Source of the DNA: Paenibacillus methanolicus
Lineage (GTDB): Bacteria > Bacillota > Bacilli > Paenibacillales > Paenibacillaceae
NCBI RefSeq assembly: GCF_008124765.1
Contig: NZ_VNHS01000002.1
Span: 558,001-622,000 of the forward strand
DNA length: 64,000 nt
Direction of reading: 5' to 3'
This document shows, in pieces, positions 8,800 to 17,379 of this stretch. A model generated the notes under the pieces. The model made no database searches and was not told the DNA's origin. It worked only from the letters and a program-made list of their open reading frames with translations. The first letter of the stretch is position 1; each line of letters begins with the position of its first letter. A program made the position numbers and the translations under genes.

Positions 8800-9750
8800 T
8801 TAGTGAAGCGCCCTCACCATGGCGGCGACGGCATCGTTAAGCGGCGAAGGAATCCCCGCTTCGCGGGCAAGACCCGCGATTCCCCCGTTGATCCAATCGA
8901 TCTCGGTCGCTCGTCCCGATTGCACGTCCCGCAGCATGGAGGATTCGTTCGCCGCCGTCGCCTCGCATACGGCGAGCACTTTCTCCCACGAACCGTACTC
9001 CTCGTTCAAGCCGGAACGAGCGAGTATCGCCCTGCTTTCCATGAACAATGCCGACATCAGCCGCAAGCGCGACGGATGAAGCGGCAGTTCGCCGTTCTTG
9101 ACGCCAAAAATCGCGGTAAGCGGATTAATGACGGCATTTATGAGAAGCTTCTCATAGATGCGATTCTCCATTTGATTCGACAGTTCAGCGGTAATTCCTG
9201 CCTCCTCGAGTACACTTACTAACATTTTTTGCGTTATTTCCTCTTCTTCCGCGTTTGTCTTGCCCGGCCGCAGCGGACCGAACATTAGCGTGCCTCGTCC
9301 GGTATAGCGAACTATGTCGGGGGATTCTCGCAGCGCGCCTTCGGTCGAAATCGCCGGCACGATAAGCGTGCCGGCCGGTAGCGCGGCCGCGATTCGGGGC
9401 AGGTGACCAATGCCGTTTTGCAAACACAATACCGCAGCGCCACGCGCGCTTAATGATGATACAGAGGCCAGCAGCTCGTCGGTCAAGTGCGCCTGCTTTA
9501 CAGTTATCCAAATCCAATCTCCGGCTCCCGGAAGCTCGTCCTCCGCAAGGGCCATGCCATCGGACATGGAGACGGCTTTCGCGACGACGACAAACTCCTC
9601 GCCATCCTCGACCAGCTTTCCGCCCTTCCCGGCGATCAAGCTCGCCTGTTCGACGCTCCTTGTCACGAACGTGATTCTAGCGCCCCCCCTTGCCAGCCTC
9701 AGCCCGTACATCATGCCGAGCGATCCCGCGCCTACGATAAAAATCCGCAC
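8800..9750 (-). CDS. panE: 2-dehydropantoate 2-reductase (ketopantoate reductase)
   Basis: NADPH-dependent reduction of ketopantoate to pantoate in pantothenate and CoA synthesis. The 316 residues contain the dinucleotide-binding GAGSLGMMYGLRLA at the N-terminus, VCLQNGIGH-type motif (LCLQNGIGHLP), and the catalytic Lys motif ENRIYEKLLINAVINPLTAI of the C-terminal ApbA domain. Start GTG 9750-9748 has AAAGGAG eight bases upstream; the earlier GTG at 9759 is fused to the Shine-Dalgarno site. Its place beside DUF3397 and bshC matches ylbQ of Bacillus. Firmicutes often carry two such reductases, so it may not be the only one. Confidence 0.88.
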   Translation of the reverse strand: MRIFIVGAGSLGMMYGLRLARGGARITFVTRSVEQASLIAGKGGKLVEDGEEFVVVAKAVSMSDGMALAEDELPGAGDWIWITVKQAHLTDELLASVSSLSARGAAVLCLQNGIGHLPRIAAALPAGTLIVPAISTEGALRESPDIVRYTGRGTLMFGPLRPGKTNAEEEEITQKMLVSVLEEAGITAELSNQMENRIYEKLLINAVINPLTAIFGVKNGELPLHPSRLRLMSALFMESRAILARSGLNEEYGSWEKVLAVCEATAANESSMLRDVQSGRATEIDWINGGIAGLAREAGIPSPLNDAVAAMVRALH

Positions 9751-9825
9751 CTTGATCACTCCTTTAAACTCGCCGTGTCCGACCGCTCCTCTCTATCGTA
9801 ACAAATCCTCCGCCGCGGCAAAAAT

Positions 9826-9866
9826 AAAAATGTCCCGTTCGCCTTCAAGAAGAGGCGTCGGGACAT
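9826..9866 (-). terminator. Intrinsic terminator after rsfA
   Basis: On the minus strand TGTCCCGACGCC pairs with the GGCGAACGGGACA arm, with a small bulge, followed by TTTTTATTTTTG. Confidence 0.88.
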
Positions 9867-9888
9867 CCTATGAGCGGGCATTGCCCGG

Positions 9889-10536
9889 TTACTCGATGCG
9901 TTCCAGATTGCCGTTCGCATCCATTTTGAAACGCGGCTTCGTTTCGTCCTCTTCGTTCAGAACGGTCAGCCGTCTAGCCCGGTCCATAATTTGAATGAGC
10001 GTTTTGTAATCGTCGTTCACGGCCCGGTAATCGGTCTGCACGTTGTTCACTTCGTGCGAGAGCTTCTCGTTCTGTTCCCGCAGTAAATATAACTCTTCCT
10101 CGCGGTCCCTCAAATCGCGTTCGAGCGACTTGATTTGCCGGTTAAGCTCCTGGTATGTCGTTTTCCACTGGCGAAGGAAGCGGATAACGGAATCGACGGA
10201 TAACGATTCTTCTGTAACAGGATCATGCTTATAAGACCTCTCTTCCGTCTCGGCCGTGCCGACCGACGAAACATGCGAAGTCGCGACGAATGTCTGCTTC
10301 TTCAAATAATTGCGCTTCTGGCGCTGCTGTTTCGCGATTTGGATCGCATCGTCGTACCGCTTGCGGACACAGCTGTTCCACCGAAACCCGCATGCCGCGG
10401 ACGTCCGGCCGATCCGTTCGCCGACCTCCTCGAACGCGGCCAGCTGGGTGCTTCCCTCGCGAATATGCCGCAATGTCACCTCGGCGAGAATGAGGTCATC
10501 ATCCGGGCTCCACGCATCTTGTCTGACTGCTGTCAT
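9889..10536 (-). CDS. rsfA: Prespore-specific regulator RsfA
   Basis: Transcription factor made in the forespore that fine-tunes SigF-dependent genes in Bacillus. The 215 residues open with a Myb/SANT-like domain (AWSPDDDLILAEVTLRHIRE, ...TSAACGFRWNSCVRKRY) nearly identical to the Bacillus family. A variable linker and a coiled coil (about 125-185, IKSLERDLRDREEELYLLREQ) follow. AGGAGG is ten bases upstream of the ATG. It is monocistronic with its own terminator and lies upstream of panE, as ylbO does in Bacillus. Confidence 0.93.
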   Translation of the reverse strand: MTAVRQDAWSPDDDLILAEVTLRHIREGSTQLAAFEEVGERIGRTSAACGFRWNSCVRKRYDDAIQIAKQQRQKRNYLKKQTFVATSHVSSVGTAETEERSYKHDPVTEESLSVDSVIRFLRQWKTTYQELNRQIKSLERDLRDREEELYLLREQNEKLSHEVNNVQTDYRAVNDDYKTLIQIMDRARRLTVLNEEDETKPRFKMDANGNLERIE

Positions 10537-10749
10537 GCAATGAAAACCTCCTAACGTTAGGCGCTTACTTATCGCTTACTTATCACTATGCCCTTGGTAG
10601 AGTTCATAGAATCTATCGGATACTAATTTGTATATCCATTTTTTTGAGGGCTCATACATATTTTCATTCTGGCTAGCGCAAACTTGATCTAGGACGATGG
10701 ATGCATCCAAAACCAGCCAAAAAATTTGCCATTTCTTCGTGGATGAATG

Positions 10750-10778
10750 TTTACACTGGTTTGACGAAACGTTATAAT
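10750..10778 (+). promoter_or_regulatory. SigA-type promoter of the DUF2626 gene
   Basis: TTTACA (10750-10755), a 17-base spacer, and a perfect TATAAT (10773-10778), about 50 bases upstream of the start codon. The rest of the 10537-10826 gap is AT-rich and shows no convincing gene. Confidence 0.75.
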
Positions 10779-10826
10779 GGGCAATAGAAATCTGGTCGAG
10801 ACTGACGAGAGGGGGATTTGTATCAC

Positions 10827-11063
10827 ATGGCACGCATGTTTCGGGTGCTCGGATTCTGGACGCTGATCATCGGTCTGATGGCGTTCGCTGGCGACATGAT
10901 GGAGATGGCGCTCTTGTTCTTTATCCAAACAGCCGTTTTCGTCCTTTTAGGCTACTTGAACTTTTCCGAACGAACATACGTATTAATGTTCTGGGGATAT
11001 ATGGTGGTTACGTTCGTAGGCTTCTCCTATTGGACCATCTTCGTGATGGGTAATCCGTTCTAA
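10827..11063 (+). CDS. DUF2626 family small membrane protein
   Basis: A 78-residue protein with three close-set hydrophobic helices and the family pattern MARMFRVLGFWT, ALLFFIQTAVFVLLGYLNFSE and a final YWTIFVMGNPF. The Bacillus relative is YqgY; no function is known. The start is ATG 10827; a TTG three codons earlier overlaps the GAGGGGGA ribosome site. It is monocistronic, with a SigA promoter and a strong terminator. Confidence 0.85.
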   Translation: MARMFRVLGFWTLIIGLMAFAGDMMEMALLFFIQTAVFVLLGYLNFSERTYVLMFWGYMVVTFVGFSYWTIFVMGNPF

Positions 11064-11076
11064 GATCCGCATACAT

Positions 11077-11123
11077 AAAAAGGCTGTTCCGGGCAGACAA
11101 GCTTCCCGGAACAGCCTTTTTTT
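11077..11123. terminator. Bidirectional terminator
   Basis: AAAAAGGCTGTTCCGGG pairs with CCCGGAACAGCCTTTTTTT over a short loop. The A-run and T-run make it work both for the DUF2626 gene (plus) and the convergent methyltransferase gene (minus), whose TGA begins inside the T-run. Confidence 0.93.
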
Positions 11124-12241
11124 CATGTACCTTTATGCAGCACCATCACTTTGAACGTCTCGCTCATTCCGTCGCTCAGGAGCAGCTGCCGGATGGCGCG
11201 GTTCCGCCTGGCTGCCGGTCCGAACGGATCGACGCCGGCATGGGCCGTCAAGTCATCCAGAACGCCGTAGTCCAGCAGAAACTGCTTCTGGGTCGCATAA
11301 TAATGCGCCCGGAAACCGGCCGCTTCCGCCGCCCGACGGCAAGCGGTAAAGTTGACGTGCGCCGTGATGTCCTGTTCGCCGGGCCGCGCGTACGGATCGT
11401 CATGCGCCAAGTGGCCGGCGTAACAGAGTAGCGTTCCGTTCATCCGGTGTCCGGCGGTCAACTCCTCCGCGTCATGGCCGTAATCGATGAGAATAAGCAC
11501 GCCTTCTTCCATTTGCTCTCCGATCCTTGCGATCCAGCGTTCGGCATTCAGATTCACTTCCGCCTGCTGCCCTTCGCGAAGCGCGATGCCGTCGCATTCC
11601 AACACCCGCGTGATTTGCGGATCGCTTGGCGGCAGCAGCGTCTCCGCATAAGGCGCTTCGGGACGATCCGTCAGCGTTACGCCGATTTCCCACAGCCGAT
11701 CCTCCTTCATAAGGACGCGATGAACCGGCATGGCGTCCAACAGTTCGTTGGCGACGATCATGAGCGGACCGCCTCGACGCCATAAGCCTGCCCAGCCTTG
11801 ATCCGCCGTCAGAAGACACAAGCGATCCGAGCCTGAAAACGAATCCAGCAGCCTTCTTGCGGCGGCCAAATGCACCGGTGAATCATCGATTAACGCATAG
11901 CGCATCGCATCGCTTTCCGCAGGATCGCACTTCGCCAATTCCTGCAAAATATGCTTGGAGAGCATGCCCGTACCAGCCCCCCATTCGGCGGCATCCGCTC
12001 TGCCTCCGAATCGCGCCTGCCATTCCGCCAAGCAAGCCGCAATCTTCTCGCCCATGATGGTGCCAATCGACGAGCTCGTATAGAAATCGCCATTCCGCCC
12101 CACCCGAATATTCCCCTGCCGATAATAGCCATATTCCGGATCATACAGACAGAGCGCCATATAATCGTGAAAGGTTATACACTTCCGCCCCTTGACATCC
12201 TGCATCTTCATGCCCGCCGCGATCCGTTCCGCGATTCCCAT
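11123..12241 (-). CDS. SAM-dependent methyltransferase of the MidA/NDUFAF7 (DUF185) family
   Basis: A class I methyltransferase whose eukaryotic relatives methylate an arginine of a complex I subunit; the bacterial substrate is unknown. The 372 residues show the DUF185 signature ITFHDYMALCLYDPEYGYY, the SAM motif EWGAGTGMLSKHIL, IVANELLDAMPVHR, LIDYGHDAEEL and GEQDITAHVNF. GGAGGAG lies ten bases before the ATG. It stands alone, divergent from the coiled-coil protein gene at 12401. Confidence 0.88.
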   Translation of the reverse strand: MGIAERIAAGMKMQDVKGRKCITFHDYMALCLYDPEYGYYRQGNIRVGRNGDFYTSSSIGTIMGEKIAACLAEWQARFGGRADAAEWGAGTGMLSKHILQELAKCDPAESDAMRYALIDDSPVHLAAARRLLDSFSGSDRLCLLTADQGWAGLWRRGGPLMIVANELLDAMPVHRVLMKEDRLWEIGVTLTDRPEAPYAETLLPPSDPQITRVLECDGIALREGQQAEVNLNAERWIARIGEQMEEGVLILIDYGHDAEELTAGHRMNGTLLCYAGHLAHDDPYARPGEQDITAHVNFTACRRAAEAAGFRAHYYATQKQFLLDYGVLDDLTAHAGVDPFGPAARRNRAIRQLLLSDGMSETFKVMVLHKGT

Positions 12242-12334
12242 CCAAGCCAGACTCCTCCCATTCGACCGGACAAAAATGCCAAATCAAGATATAATAGAAA
12301 GATTGCAAGCATATAGTAGTCCAACATGATCCGG

Positions 12335-12360
12335 CAAGGTGAAACGGCGGTACGCCGTCC
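12335..12360 (+). repeat. Partial copy (C) of an interspersed hairpin repeat
   Basis: CAAGGTGAAACGGC followed by GGTACGCCGTCC matches the left end of the two longer copies at 25848 and 55465, but the right half is missing. It lies in the 5' leader of the gene at 12401. The left part can form its own small stem, ACGGCG/CGCCGT. Confidence 0.5.
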
Positions 12361-12400
12361 TATTCGTACCGACTCGCAAAAGAAAGGAGATCTCCCTTCA

Positions 12401-13489
12401 GTGCCAAGTGGAACTATCCGGCGCGGCCTGAGCGCAGCCGCGATCGGCGCCGCCGCCCTATGGTTATCCGTCTTCCCGATCGTCGCGGCTCCCCAAGAAG
12501 AGGAGGATATCCGCCGACTGCTGGAGAAGAGCCTGTCGGTCGTCGAGCTCGATAAAGAGATCGCCCGCATCGCGGAACAAAAGACGGAGGTCGCCGAGAA
12601 GCTGGATGCTTCGCGCGAAGCGCTCGTTAGACAGGAATCTTCGATCGCCGCGCGACGGGAGGATGCCGGCCGCGTCCTGCGCGCTTATTATATGGGCGAC
12701 CGCGATTTCCTGTTGACGGCGCTCGTCTCCTCCAAGACGCTGGACAAGCTGCTGGCGACGCTCGATTATTTCGACGTCCTGTTTGCCAGCGATCGCAAAT
12801 CGCTTCATGCCTATGCCGGCCAGTATCAGCAGATCAAGAAAACGGTCGGTACGCTCGAGAACGAGACGAACCAGCTTGCCGATATCGAATTCCAGCTTCG
12901 CGCGCAGCGCGAGCGCCTGGTGGCGCTTCAGCAAGACGTCGATGCCAACCTAAGCGGTCGATCCGACGAGGAGAAGCTGCGCCTCTTGATCGATGAAATG
13001 ACGAACTTCTGGAAGAACGTCGGCTTCTATGAAGTGAAGCGTTATTTCAAAGCCTTGTCGCAAGCGATGAAAAACATCCCGTCTTGGGTGCAGGAGAACA
13101 AGGACATGCTCGCCATCGACGGGTTCAACTACACGATGACGATTCCGGAAGACAAACTGAACGAATTTCTGCGCGAGCAGAACGAGTTATTCCAGTCGCT
13201 CGTCTTCCGGTTCGGCGACGACGTCGTCACCGTGGCCGGCCAACGCGACGGGCTGGAGGTTGAGCTCAGCGGTCATTATACGGTCGAGAACGAACCGAAG
13301 AACGGCATATACTTCCACGTCGACGAATTGTTGTTCAACGGGCTCGCGCTGCCGGATACGACGCGTCAATCGCTGCAGAAGGAATTCGATTTGGGCTTCT
13401 ATCCGCAAAAAATCGTTTCGTTCCTAAGAGCCGACTCCGTGCAAGTGAAAGACGGCAACCTCATCATCAAATTATCGATCCATCTCTAG
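12401..13489 (+). CDS. Secreted coiled-coil protein, PcsB/CwlO-like N-terminus, unknown C-terminal domain
   Basis: 362 residues from GTG 12401, chosen because AAAGGAG lies 11 bases upstream and the signal peptide then falls at residues 1-30 (hydrophobic AAAIGAAALWLSVFPIVAA). Residues about 35-195 form a long coiled coil, broken by RAYYMGDRDFLLTALVSSKT, which recalls the hinge of PcsB/CwlO-type proteins where FtsX binds. There is no CHAP, NlpC/P60 or M23 catalytic domain. Instead, residues 230-362 form a probable beta-rich domain (FNYTMTIPEDKLNEFL... VTVAGQRDGLEVELSGHYTVE) with hints of lipid-binding folds. Likely an envelope factor; no firm family. Confidence 0.8.
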   Translation: MPSGTIRRGLSAAAIGAAALWLSVFPIVAAPQEEEDIRRLLEKSLSVVELDKEIARIAEQKTEVAEKLDASREALVRQESSIAARREDAGRVLRAYYMGDRDFLLTALVSSKTLDKLLATLDYFDVLFASDRKSLHAYAGQYQQIKKTVGTLENETNQLADIEFQLRAQRERLVALQQDVDANLSGRSDEEKLRLLIDEMTNFWKNVGFYEVKRYFKALSQAMKNIPSWVQENKDMLAIDGFNYTMTIPEDKLNEFLREQNELFQSLVFRFGDDVVTVAGQRDGLEVELSGHYTVENEPKNGIYFHVDELLFNGLALPDTTRQSLQKEFDLGFYPQKIVSFLRADSVQVKDGNLIIKLSIHL

Positions 13490-13494
13490 ACCGG

Positions 13495-14763
13495 TTATTC
13501 GGCGTTCTGATTCCAGGACTGGATCAAGCGCTCCGCCTCGTTCGCCGTGAACGGGGCTGTTTGCGCATGCGACCAATGACGCAGCCAGCGCTCCAGACGC
13601 GCCCACCACAACGGGTCTGGCGTCTGCCCCTCGCGTTCCAGCCACAATAAAGCCTCCTGCGGCGGCCGCGTGGCGGCATCCCCGTTATCGTATACGGACC
13701 GGTACAGCGTCTTCTCGGCCGGCAGCCTGCCGTCCGCTGCATAGCTGCTCAGTTGCTCGCTCGGTTCGGTCATCGCTTTAATCCAAGCGAGAGCCGCTTC
13801 CGGCTCCGTCGTGAGCGAAGAGACGACGAAGCTCCTACCTCCCGTCCAAGCCGGGCTTCTCCCTAGGCCGAGCACGAGCTTCCTCCGCACATCAGGCGTC
13901 AGCTTCACATACTCCGACCAGGTAAGCGGGGCGGCAAGCAGCTTGTTCGAACGGAAGCGCTCCTCCAGCTCGCCCGGGCCGTAAGGCAGAACATCGGCAG
14001 GGGGGATCGCGGCAAGATAACGCACGCGATTCGCTTCCTCCGCGCTCAGCGGCTTCAACTTCTCCGCGCCGCCGCGGTCCGCCTCGAACGCGCTCAGCCA
14101 CGCTAGCATCAGCCTGCCGTCCTGAATCGGCACGCGCAGCGAAGCGAGATCCGGATCGATGCCGACCAGCTTCTCCGCCAGCTCCGTGAACGCCGGCCAC
14201 TGCGAAGGCGGTTCAGGATGGCCGCCGCGCTGCATAAGTTCCTTGTTCCAGACGAGCAGCGCCGGATCGCCGTCGAGCGGCACGCCCCACAAGGAGCCGT
14301 TCCATAGCAAAGATCCTGTGAACGCTTTCAAAATTTCGCCCGCACGTTCACCCGTATAATAATCATCCAAAGGACGTAAATAACCTTGTACCGCGAACGC
14401 TTCCACCATGCCATTATCCATCATGTAAATGTCGCCCGCTTGTCCAAGCTGAGCTTGTCGCTGCCATGCGTCCATCGGCTCGCGGGTCTGGTTAACGAGC
14501 TCCGCTTCGACCTCCCGCTGATTCGCGTTGAACCGTTCGTTGCGCATTCTCCACCCCTCGAATTCCGATTCGGTCATCGACACTTCGACGCGAATGCGGA
14601 CGACGGGCGTCCACGTCTTGTCCAGCTGCGCTTGTTGTTTGGCGTTCGGTTCGTCCTGCGACGGCGCGTCTCGTAGCCCTTGCTCGGCGAACATCGGAAA
14701 TAAGAGTGCTACAGAGGCAGTAAATACGCCGAGAAGCATGATCACTACTTTTCTGCGTGACAC
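13495..14763 (-). CDS. Membrane-anchored solute-binding-like protein (family 1), no transporter nearby
   Basis: 422 residues resembling extracellular sugar-binding proteins of ABC importers: GDIYMMDNGMVEAFAVQGYLRPLD, WGVPLDGDPALLVWNKELM, and the late SYAADGRLPAEK motif. The N-terminus has one hydrophobic segment (KVVIMLLGVFTASVALLF) but no Cys lipobox, so it may stay as an uncleaved anchor or be released by signal peptidase I. Start GTG 14763 has AAGGAAGG close upstream; an ATG seven codons earlier is possible. Its stop is only 5 bases from the stop of the convergent gene. No permease or ATPase is adjacent, so a sensor or envelope role is as likely as import. Confidence 0.75.
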   Translation of the reverse strand: MSRRKVVIMLLGVFTASVALLFPMFAEQGLRDAPSQDEPNAKQQAQLDKTWTPVVRIRVEVSMTESEFEGWRMRNERFNANQREVEAELVNQTREPMDAWQRQAQLGQAGDIYMMDNGMVEAFAVQGYLRPLDDYYTGERAGEILKAFTGSLLWNGSLWGVPLDGDPALLVWNKELMQRGGHPEPPSQWPAFTELAEKLVGIDPDLASLRVPIQDGRLMLAWLSAFEADRGGAEKLKPLSAEEANRVRYLAAIPPADVLPYGPGELEERFRSNKLLAAPLTWSEYVKLTPDVRRKLVLGLGRSPAWTGGRSFVVSSLTTEPEAALAWIKAMTEPSEQLSSYAADGRLPAEKTLYRSVYDNGDAATRPPQEALLWLEREGQTPDPLWWARLERWLRHWSHAQTAPFTANEAERLIQSWNQNAE

Positions 14764-14870
14764 TTTTTCCTTCCTTTCCCACATTTGGCTTACCCGTATT
14801 GTAACAACATTTAATAGCCTTGTCGCGTGCGATTTGCGCCGCGTTTAACCCGCTCATCTTCTCTTATTGG

Positions 14871-14935
14871 CAGCTCAGCCGCATAAGAAAGGCCGCCGGA
14901 TGAGCCGGCAGCCCTCTTGCGAAGCCAAAGCTGAC
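14871..14935 (-). terminator. Terminator after phoH2 inside a longer three-tier hairpin
   Basis: The core is GGCTGCCGG/CCGGCGGCC with loop CTCAT, followed on the minus strand by TTTCTTAT (14885-14912). Outside it, GCAAGA pairs with TCTTATGC and AGCT with AGCT, extending the fold to about 65 nt. The rest of the 14764-15030 gap shows no gene. Confidence 0.7.
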
Positions 14936-15030
14936 ATGCAGTCGCAACATTTGTCGAGAAGACAAGAATTACCCCGATTCAGCGGATATGAAGCAGGGTA
15001 ATAATCGACGTTCGGCCATGACCCGGCAAG

Positions 15031-16362
15031 CTACAACAGATCCGCAGCCAGCTGCGCCAGCTTCGAACGCTCGCCTTTCTCAAGCGTCATGTGGCCGCTG
15101 CTGCTTTCTTGCTTGAACCGCTCCACAATATGCGTCAAGCCGTTGCTGACCGCATCCAAGTACGGGTGATCGATTTGCTCGGGATCGCCCATCAGAACGA
15201 TCTTGCTGCCTTCGCCGACGCGCGATACGATCGTCTTCACCTCGTGTCGACTCAAGTTCTGAGCTTCGTCGATGATGATGAACTGCCCCGGGATCGAACG
15301 GCCGCGGATATACGTCAACGCCTCCACCTGGATGCTGCCGAGTCCCATCAAAATTTTATCGATATCGCCCGACTTCTTCGTATCGAACAAATACTCCAAG
15401 TTATCATAAATCGGCTGCATCCACGGACGCAGTTTCTCCTCTTTCTCGCCCGGCAAATAACCGATATCCTTGCCCATCGGCACGACCGGGCGCGCGATTA
15501 ACAGCTTTTTATACTTATGCTCATCCTCGACCTTGGAGAGTCCGGCTGCGAGCGCAAGCAGCGTTTTGCCCGTCCCGGCCTTCCCCGTCAGCGTGACGAG
15601 CGGGATGTCGTCGTTGAGCAGCAGCTCCAACGCCATCCGCTGCTGGGCGTTGCGGGCGGTAATGCCCCATACGGGATCGTTGCTCAGATAGAGCGGTTCC
15701 AGCCTCGCTCCGTCTTGGCTTACTTTAAGCAGCGCCGATTTGCTCGTGCCCATCTCATCCCGCAGGATGATAAATTCGTTCGGATGCAGCTTCGTCGTCA
15801 GCTGCAGCGCCTTGACCGCCAGAAATCGGTAGGTATAAAATTCGTCGATCACGGACGGATGCACGAACAGCGTCACATATCCGCCGTACACCTCGGAATG
15901 CTGAACGATGCGGTCGGACAAATAATCCTGGGCGTCCAAGCCGAGAACGTCCGCCTTGATCCGGACAAGCACATCCTTGCTGACCAGCACCACGTCCCGC
16001 GGCTCGGTCTTCTCCTGCTCCTCCAAGTAATAATTGAGCGCTACCGCCAAAATCCGGTTATCGTTCGACATCTCGCCGAACATCTCCTGCACGCGCACAA
16101 AGCTGCGATGGTTCAGCTCCACGCGCAGCACGCCTCCGCCCCGAAGCGGAATGCCTTCGTGCAAATGTCCGTCCTCCCGCATGCCGTCGAGCAATCTGGA
16201 GACGGAGCGCGCATTGCGGCCGATCTCGTCGGCGAGCCTTTTCTTTGAATCGATTTCTTCCAACACCACCGCGGGGATAACAACTTCATTATCATCGAAC
16301 GCAAAAATGGCTTGCGGATCGTGCAGCAGCACGTTGGTATCGAGCACGAATATTTTTTTCAT
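15031..16362 (-). CDS. phoH2: PIN-domain PhoH2 family ATPase/ribonuclease
   Basis: Two-domain protein of 443 residues. The N-terminal PIN nuclease domain (about 1-130) shows the acidic residues of VLDTNVLLHD, VVLEEIDS and NDNRILAVAL. The C-terminal PhoH ATPase shows Walker A TGKAGTGKT, LIARPVVPMGKDIGYLPG, and Walker B FIIIDEAQN. PhoH2 proteins act as ATP-dependent RNA-unwinding nucleases. Start ATG 16362-16360 (MKKIFVLDTNVLLHD) has GGGAGG five to six bases upstream. It matches ylaK of Bacillus by position; ylaJ-like and typA genes are near. A second, PIN-less PhoH is at 47069. Confidence 0.93.
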   Translation of the reverse strand: MKKIFVLDTNVLLHDPQAIFAFDDNEVVIPAVVLEEIDSKKRLADEIGRNARSVSRLLDGMREDGHLHEGIPLRGGGVLRVELNHRSFVRVQEMFGEMSNDNRILAVALNYYLEEQEKTEPRDVVLVSKDVLVRIKADVLGLDAQDYLSDRIVQHSEVYGGYVTLFVHPSVIDEFYTYRFLAVKALQLTTKLHPNEFIILRDEMGTSKSALLKVSQDGARLEPLYLSNDPVWGITARNAQQRMALELLLNDDIPLVTLTGKAGTGKTLLALAAGLSKVEDEHKYKKLLIARPVVPMGKDIGYLPGEKEEKLRPWMQPIYDNLEYLFDTKKSGDIDKILMGLGSIQVEALTYIRGRSIPGQFIIIDEAQNLSRHEVKTIVSRVGEGSKIVLMGDPEQIDHPYLDAVSNGLTHIVERFKQESSSGHMTLEKGERSKLAQLAADLL

Positions 16363-16478
16363 CGTGAGCCCTCCCGGCGTTGGAATTTCATTCAAAGGCG
16401 TACATAGCAGAACCTGCCGTGTGGCAAACTATGCGGGAACAAGCTGTTATGCGAATAAGGAAAGGTCAGGTGGCGATT

Positions 16479-17024
16479 ATGGGCAAATGGCTGGTAGCGG
16501 CTATGCTCCTTTGCTTGCTGGCGACAGGTTGCGGTACGGTCGCCCGCAATGAGACATCACCCTCTCCGCAAAATGATGACCGCGTCCGTGCGCAGCAGAC
16601 GGCGCCGCGCAAAAAAGAGATCAGCAGTCCGAAGCAAGTGGCCGCGCATCTGGAGCTCCTCGCGAAGCAAATTCCAGGCGTGAAAGGCGCTCACTGCGTC
16701 GTGATGGGCAATACGGCCGTCGTCGGCATCGATGTGGACGGCAAGCTGGAACGCTCCCGCGTCGGAACGCTCAAATATGCGGTAGCCGAGGCGTTCCGCA
16801 AAGATCCTTACGGCGTTGACGCCATCGTCACCGCGGATATGGATCTCGCTCACCGGCTGCAGGAAGTCCGGGCGGATTGGAATCGCGGCCGTCCCGTTGC
16901 CGGTTTCGCCGAGGAGATGGCCGATATCATCGGCCGGATCGTACCGCAGCTGCCGCGTGATACGATGCCGGAGCGAACGCGGGGTCATGAAGAGGCCTCC
17001 CCGAAAATCAATAAGCCGCTGTAG
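16479..17024 (+). CDS. YhcN/YlaJ family sporulation lipoprotein
   Basis: 181-residue lipoprotein: signal peptide with lipobox LLATGC near residues 14-19, a polar linker, and a YhcN/YlaJ domain (about 55-165) with HLELLAKQIPGVKGAHCVVMGNTAVVGIDVDG and VAEAFRKDPYGVDAIVTADMD. Relatives are spore membrane lipoproteins affecting germination or cortex. ATG 16479 is chosen because it puts the signal peptide at the N-terminus; longer in-frame starts are unlikely. It is divergent from phoH2 (116 bases between starts), whereas in Bacillus ylaJ and ylaK are codirectional. Confidence 0.85.
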   Translation: MGKWLVAAMLLCLLATGCGTVARNETSPSPQNDDRVRAQQTAPRKKEISSPKQVAAHLELLAKQIPGVKGAHCVVMGNTAVVGIDVDGKLERSRVGTLKYAVAEAFRKDPYGVDAIVTADMDLAHRLQEVRADWNRGRPVAGFAEEMADIIGRIVPQLPRDTMPERTRGHEEASPKINKPL

Positions 17025-17055
17025 GCTCGTTCAGACAAGCGCTGTAAGTTTTATC

Positions 17056-17379
17056 CTATCGTCCTTTGCGGGAAAGTATGATGGATTCGACGAAAAATCC
17101 GCTAGATGGACGCAAAAAGCCTAGTGAATGCTCACTAGGCTTTTTAAACATGGCTGCCGGACGCTTGTCTGCAGCCTTCTTCTCTTCAGTTGTCGCCCCG
17201 TCGCCGCCCGGGACAAGCATTGCTCCGCCGCAAGCAGCGCGCAGCAGGTTGGCGCTTGCCGAAGCAGCCCATGCAACCGCCTCCGGAGTGCCGCAAGCGG
17301 TAACGTCGGCAGCCATCGATAGAGCACGATCCATATGGTTGCATAGAGCTTCGATCATTGCCGCGATGACTACTGGCAT
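17056..17379 (-). CDS. Possible small protein, low confidence
   Basis: An open frame of 107 codons from ATG 17379-17377 with AAGGGGG eight bases upstream and a TATAAT at 17432-17427. The sequence is Ala-rich (EALCNHMDRALSMAADVTAC, GTPEAVAWAASASANLLRAA) with a polar C-terminus and resembles nothing I recognise. The frame runs through a terminator hairpin at 17114-17145, so its stop codon would lie beyond the 3' end of most transcripts. It may be a real protein gene whose tail crosses a terminator meant for the opposite strand, or the transcript may be a small RNA. Confidence 0.35.
   Translation of the reverse strand: MPVVIAAMIEALCNHMDRALSMAADVTACGTPEAVAWAASASANLLRAACGGAMLVPGGDGATTEEKKAADKRPAAMFKKPSEHSLGFLRPSSGFFVESIILSRKGR
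17114..17145. terminator. Bidirectional terminator
   Basis: AAAAAGCCTAGTGA, four-base loop, TCACTAGGCTTTTT: a perfect 9-bp stem with A- and T-runs. It serves the YhcN/YlaJ gene on the plus strand and probably transcripts entering from the right on the minus strand. Confidence 0.9.

Noticed and set aside
10576..10833. 85-codon minus-strand frame between rsfA and the DUF2626 gene
   Set aside because: It covers the plus-strand promoter (TTTACA/TATAAT) and the ribosome site of the next gene, has no Shine-Dalgarno and no recognisable sequence.
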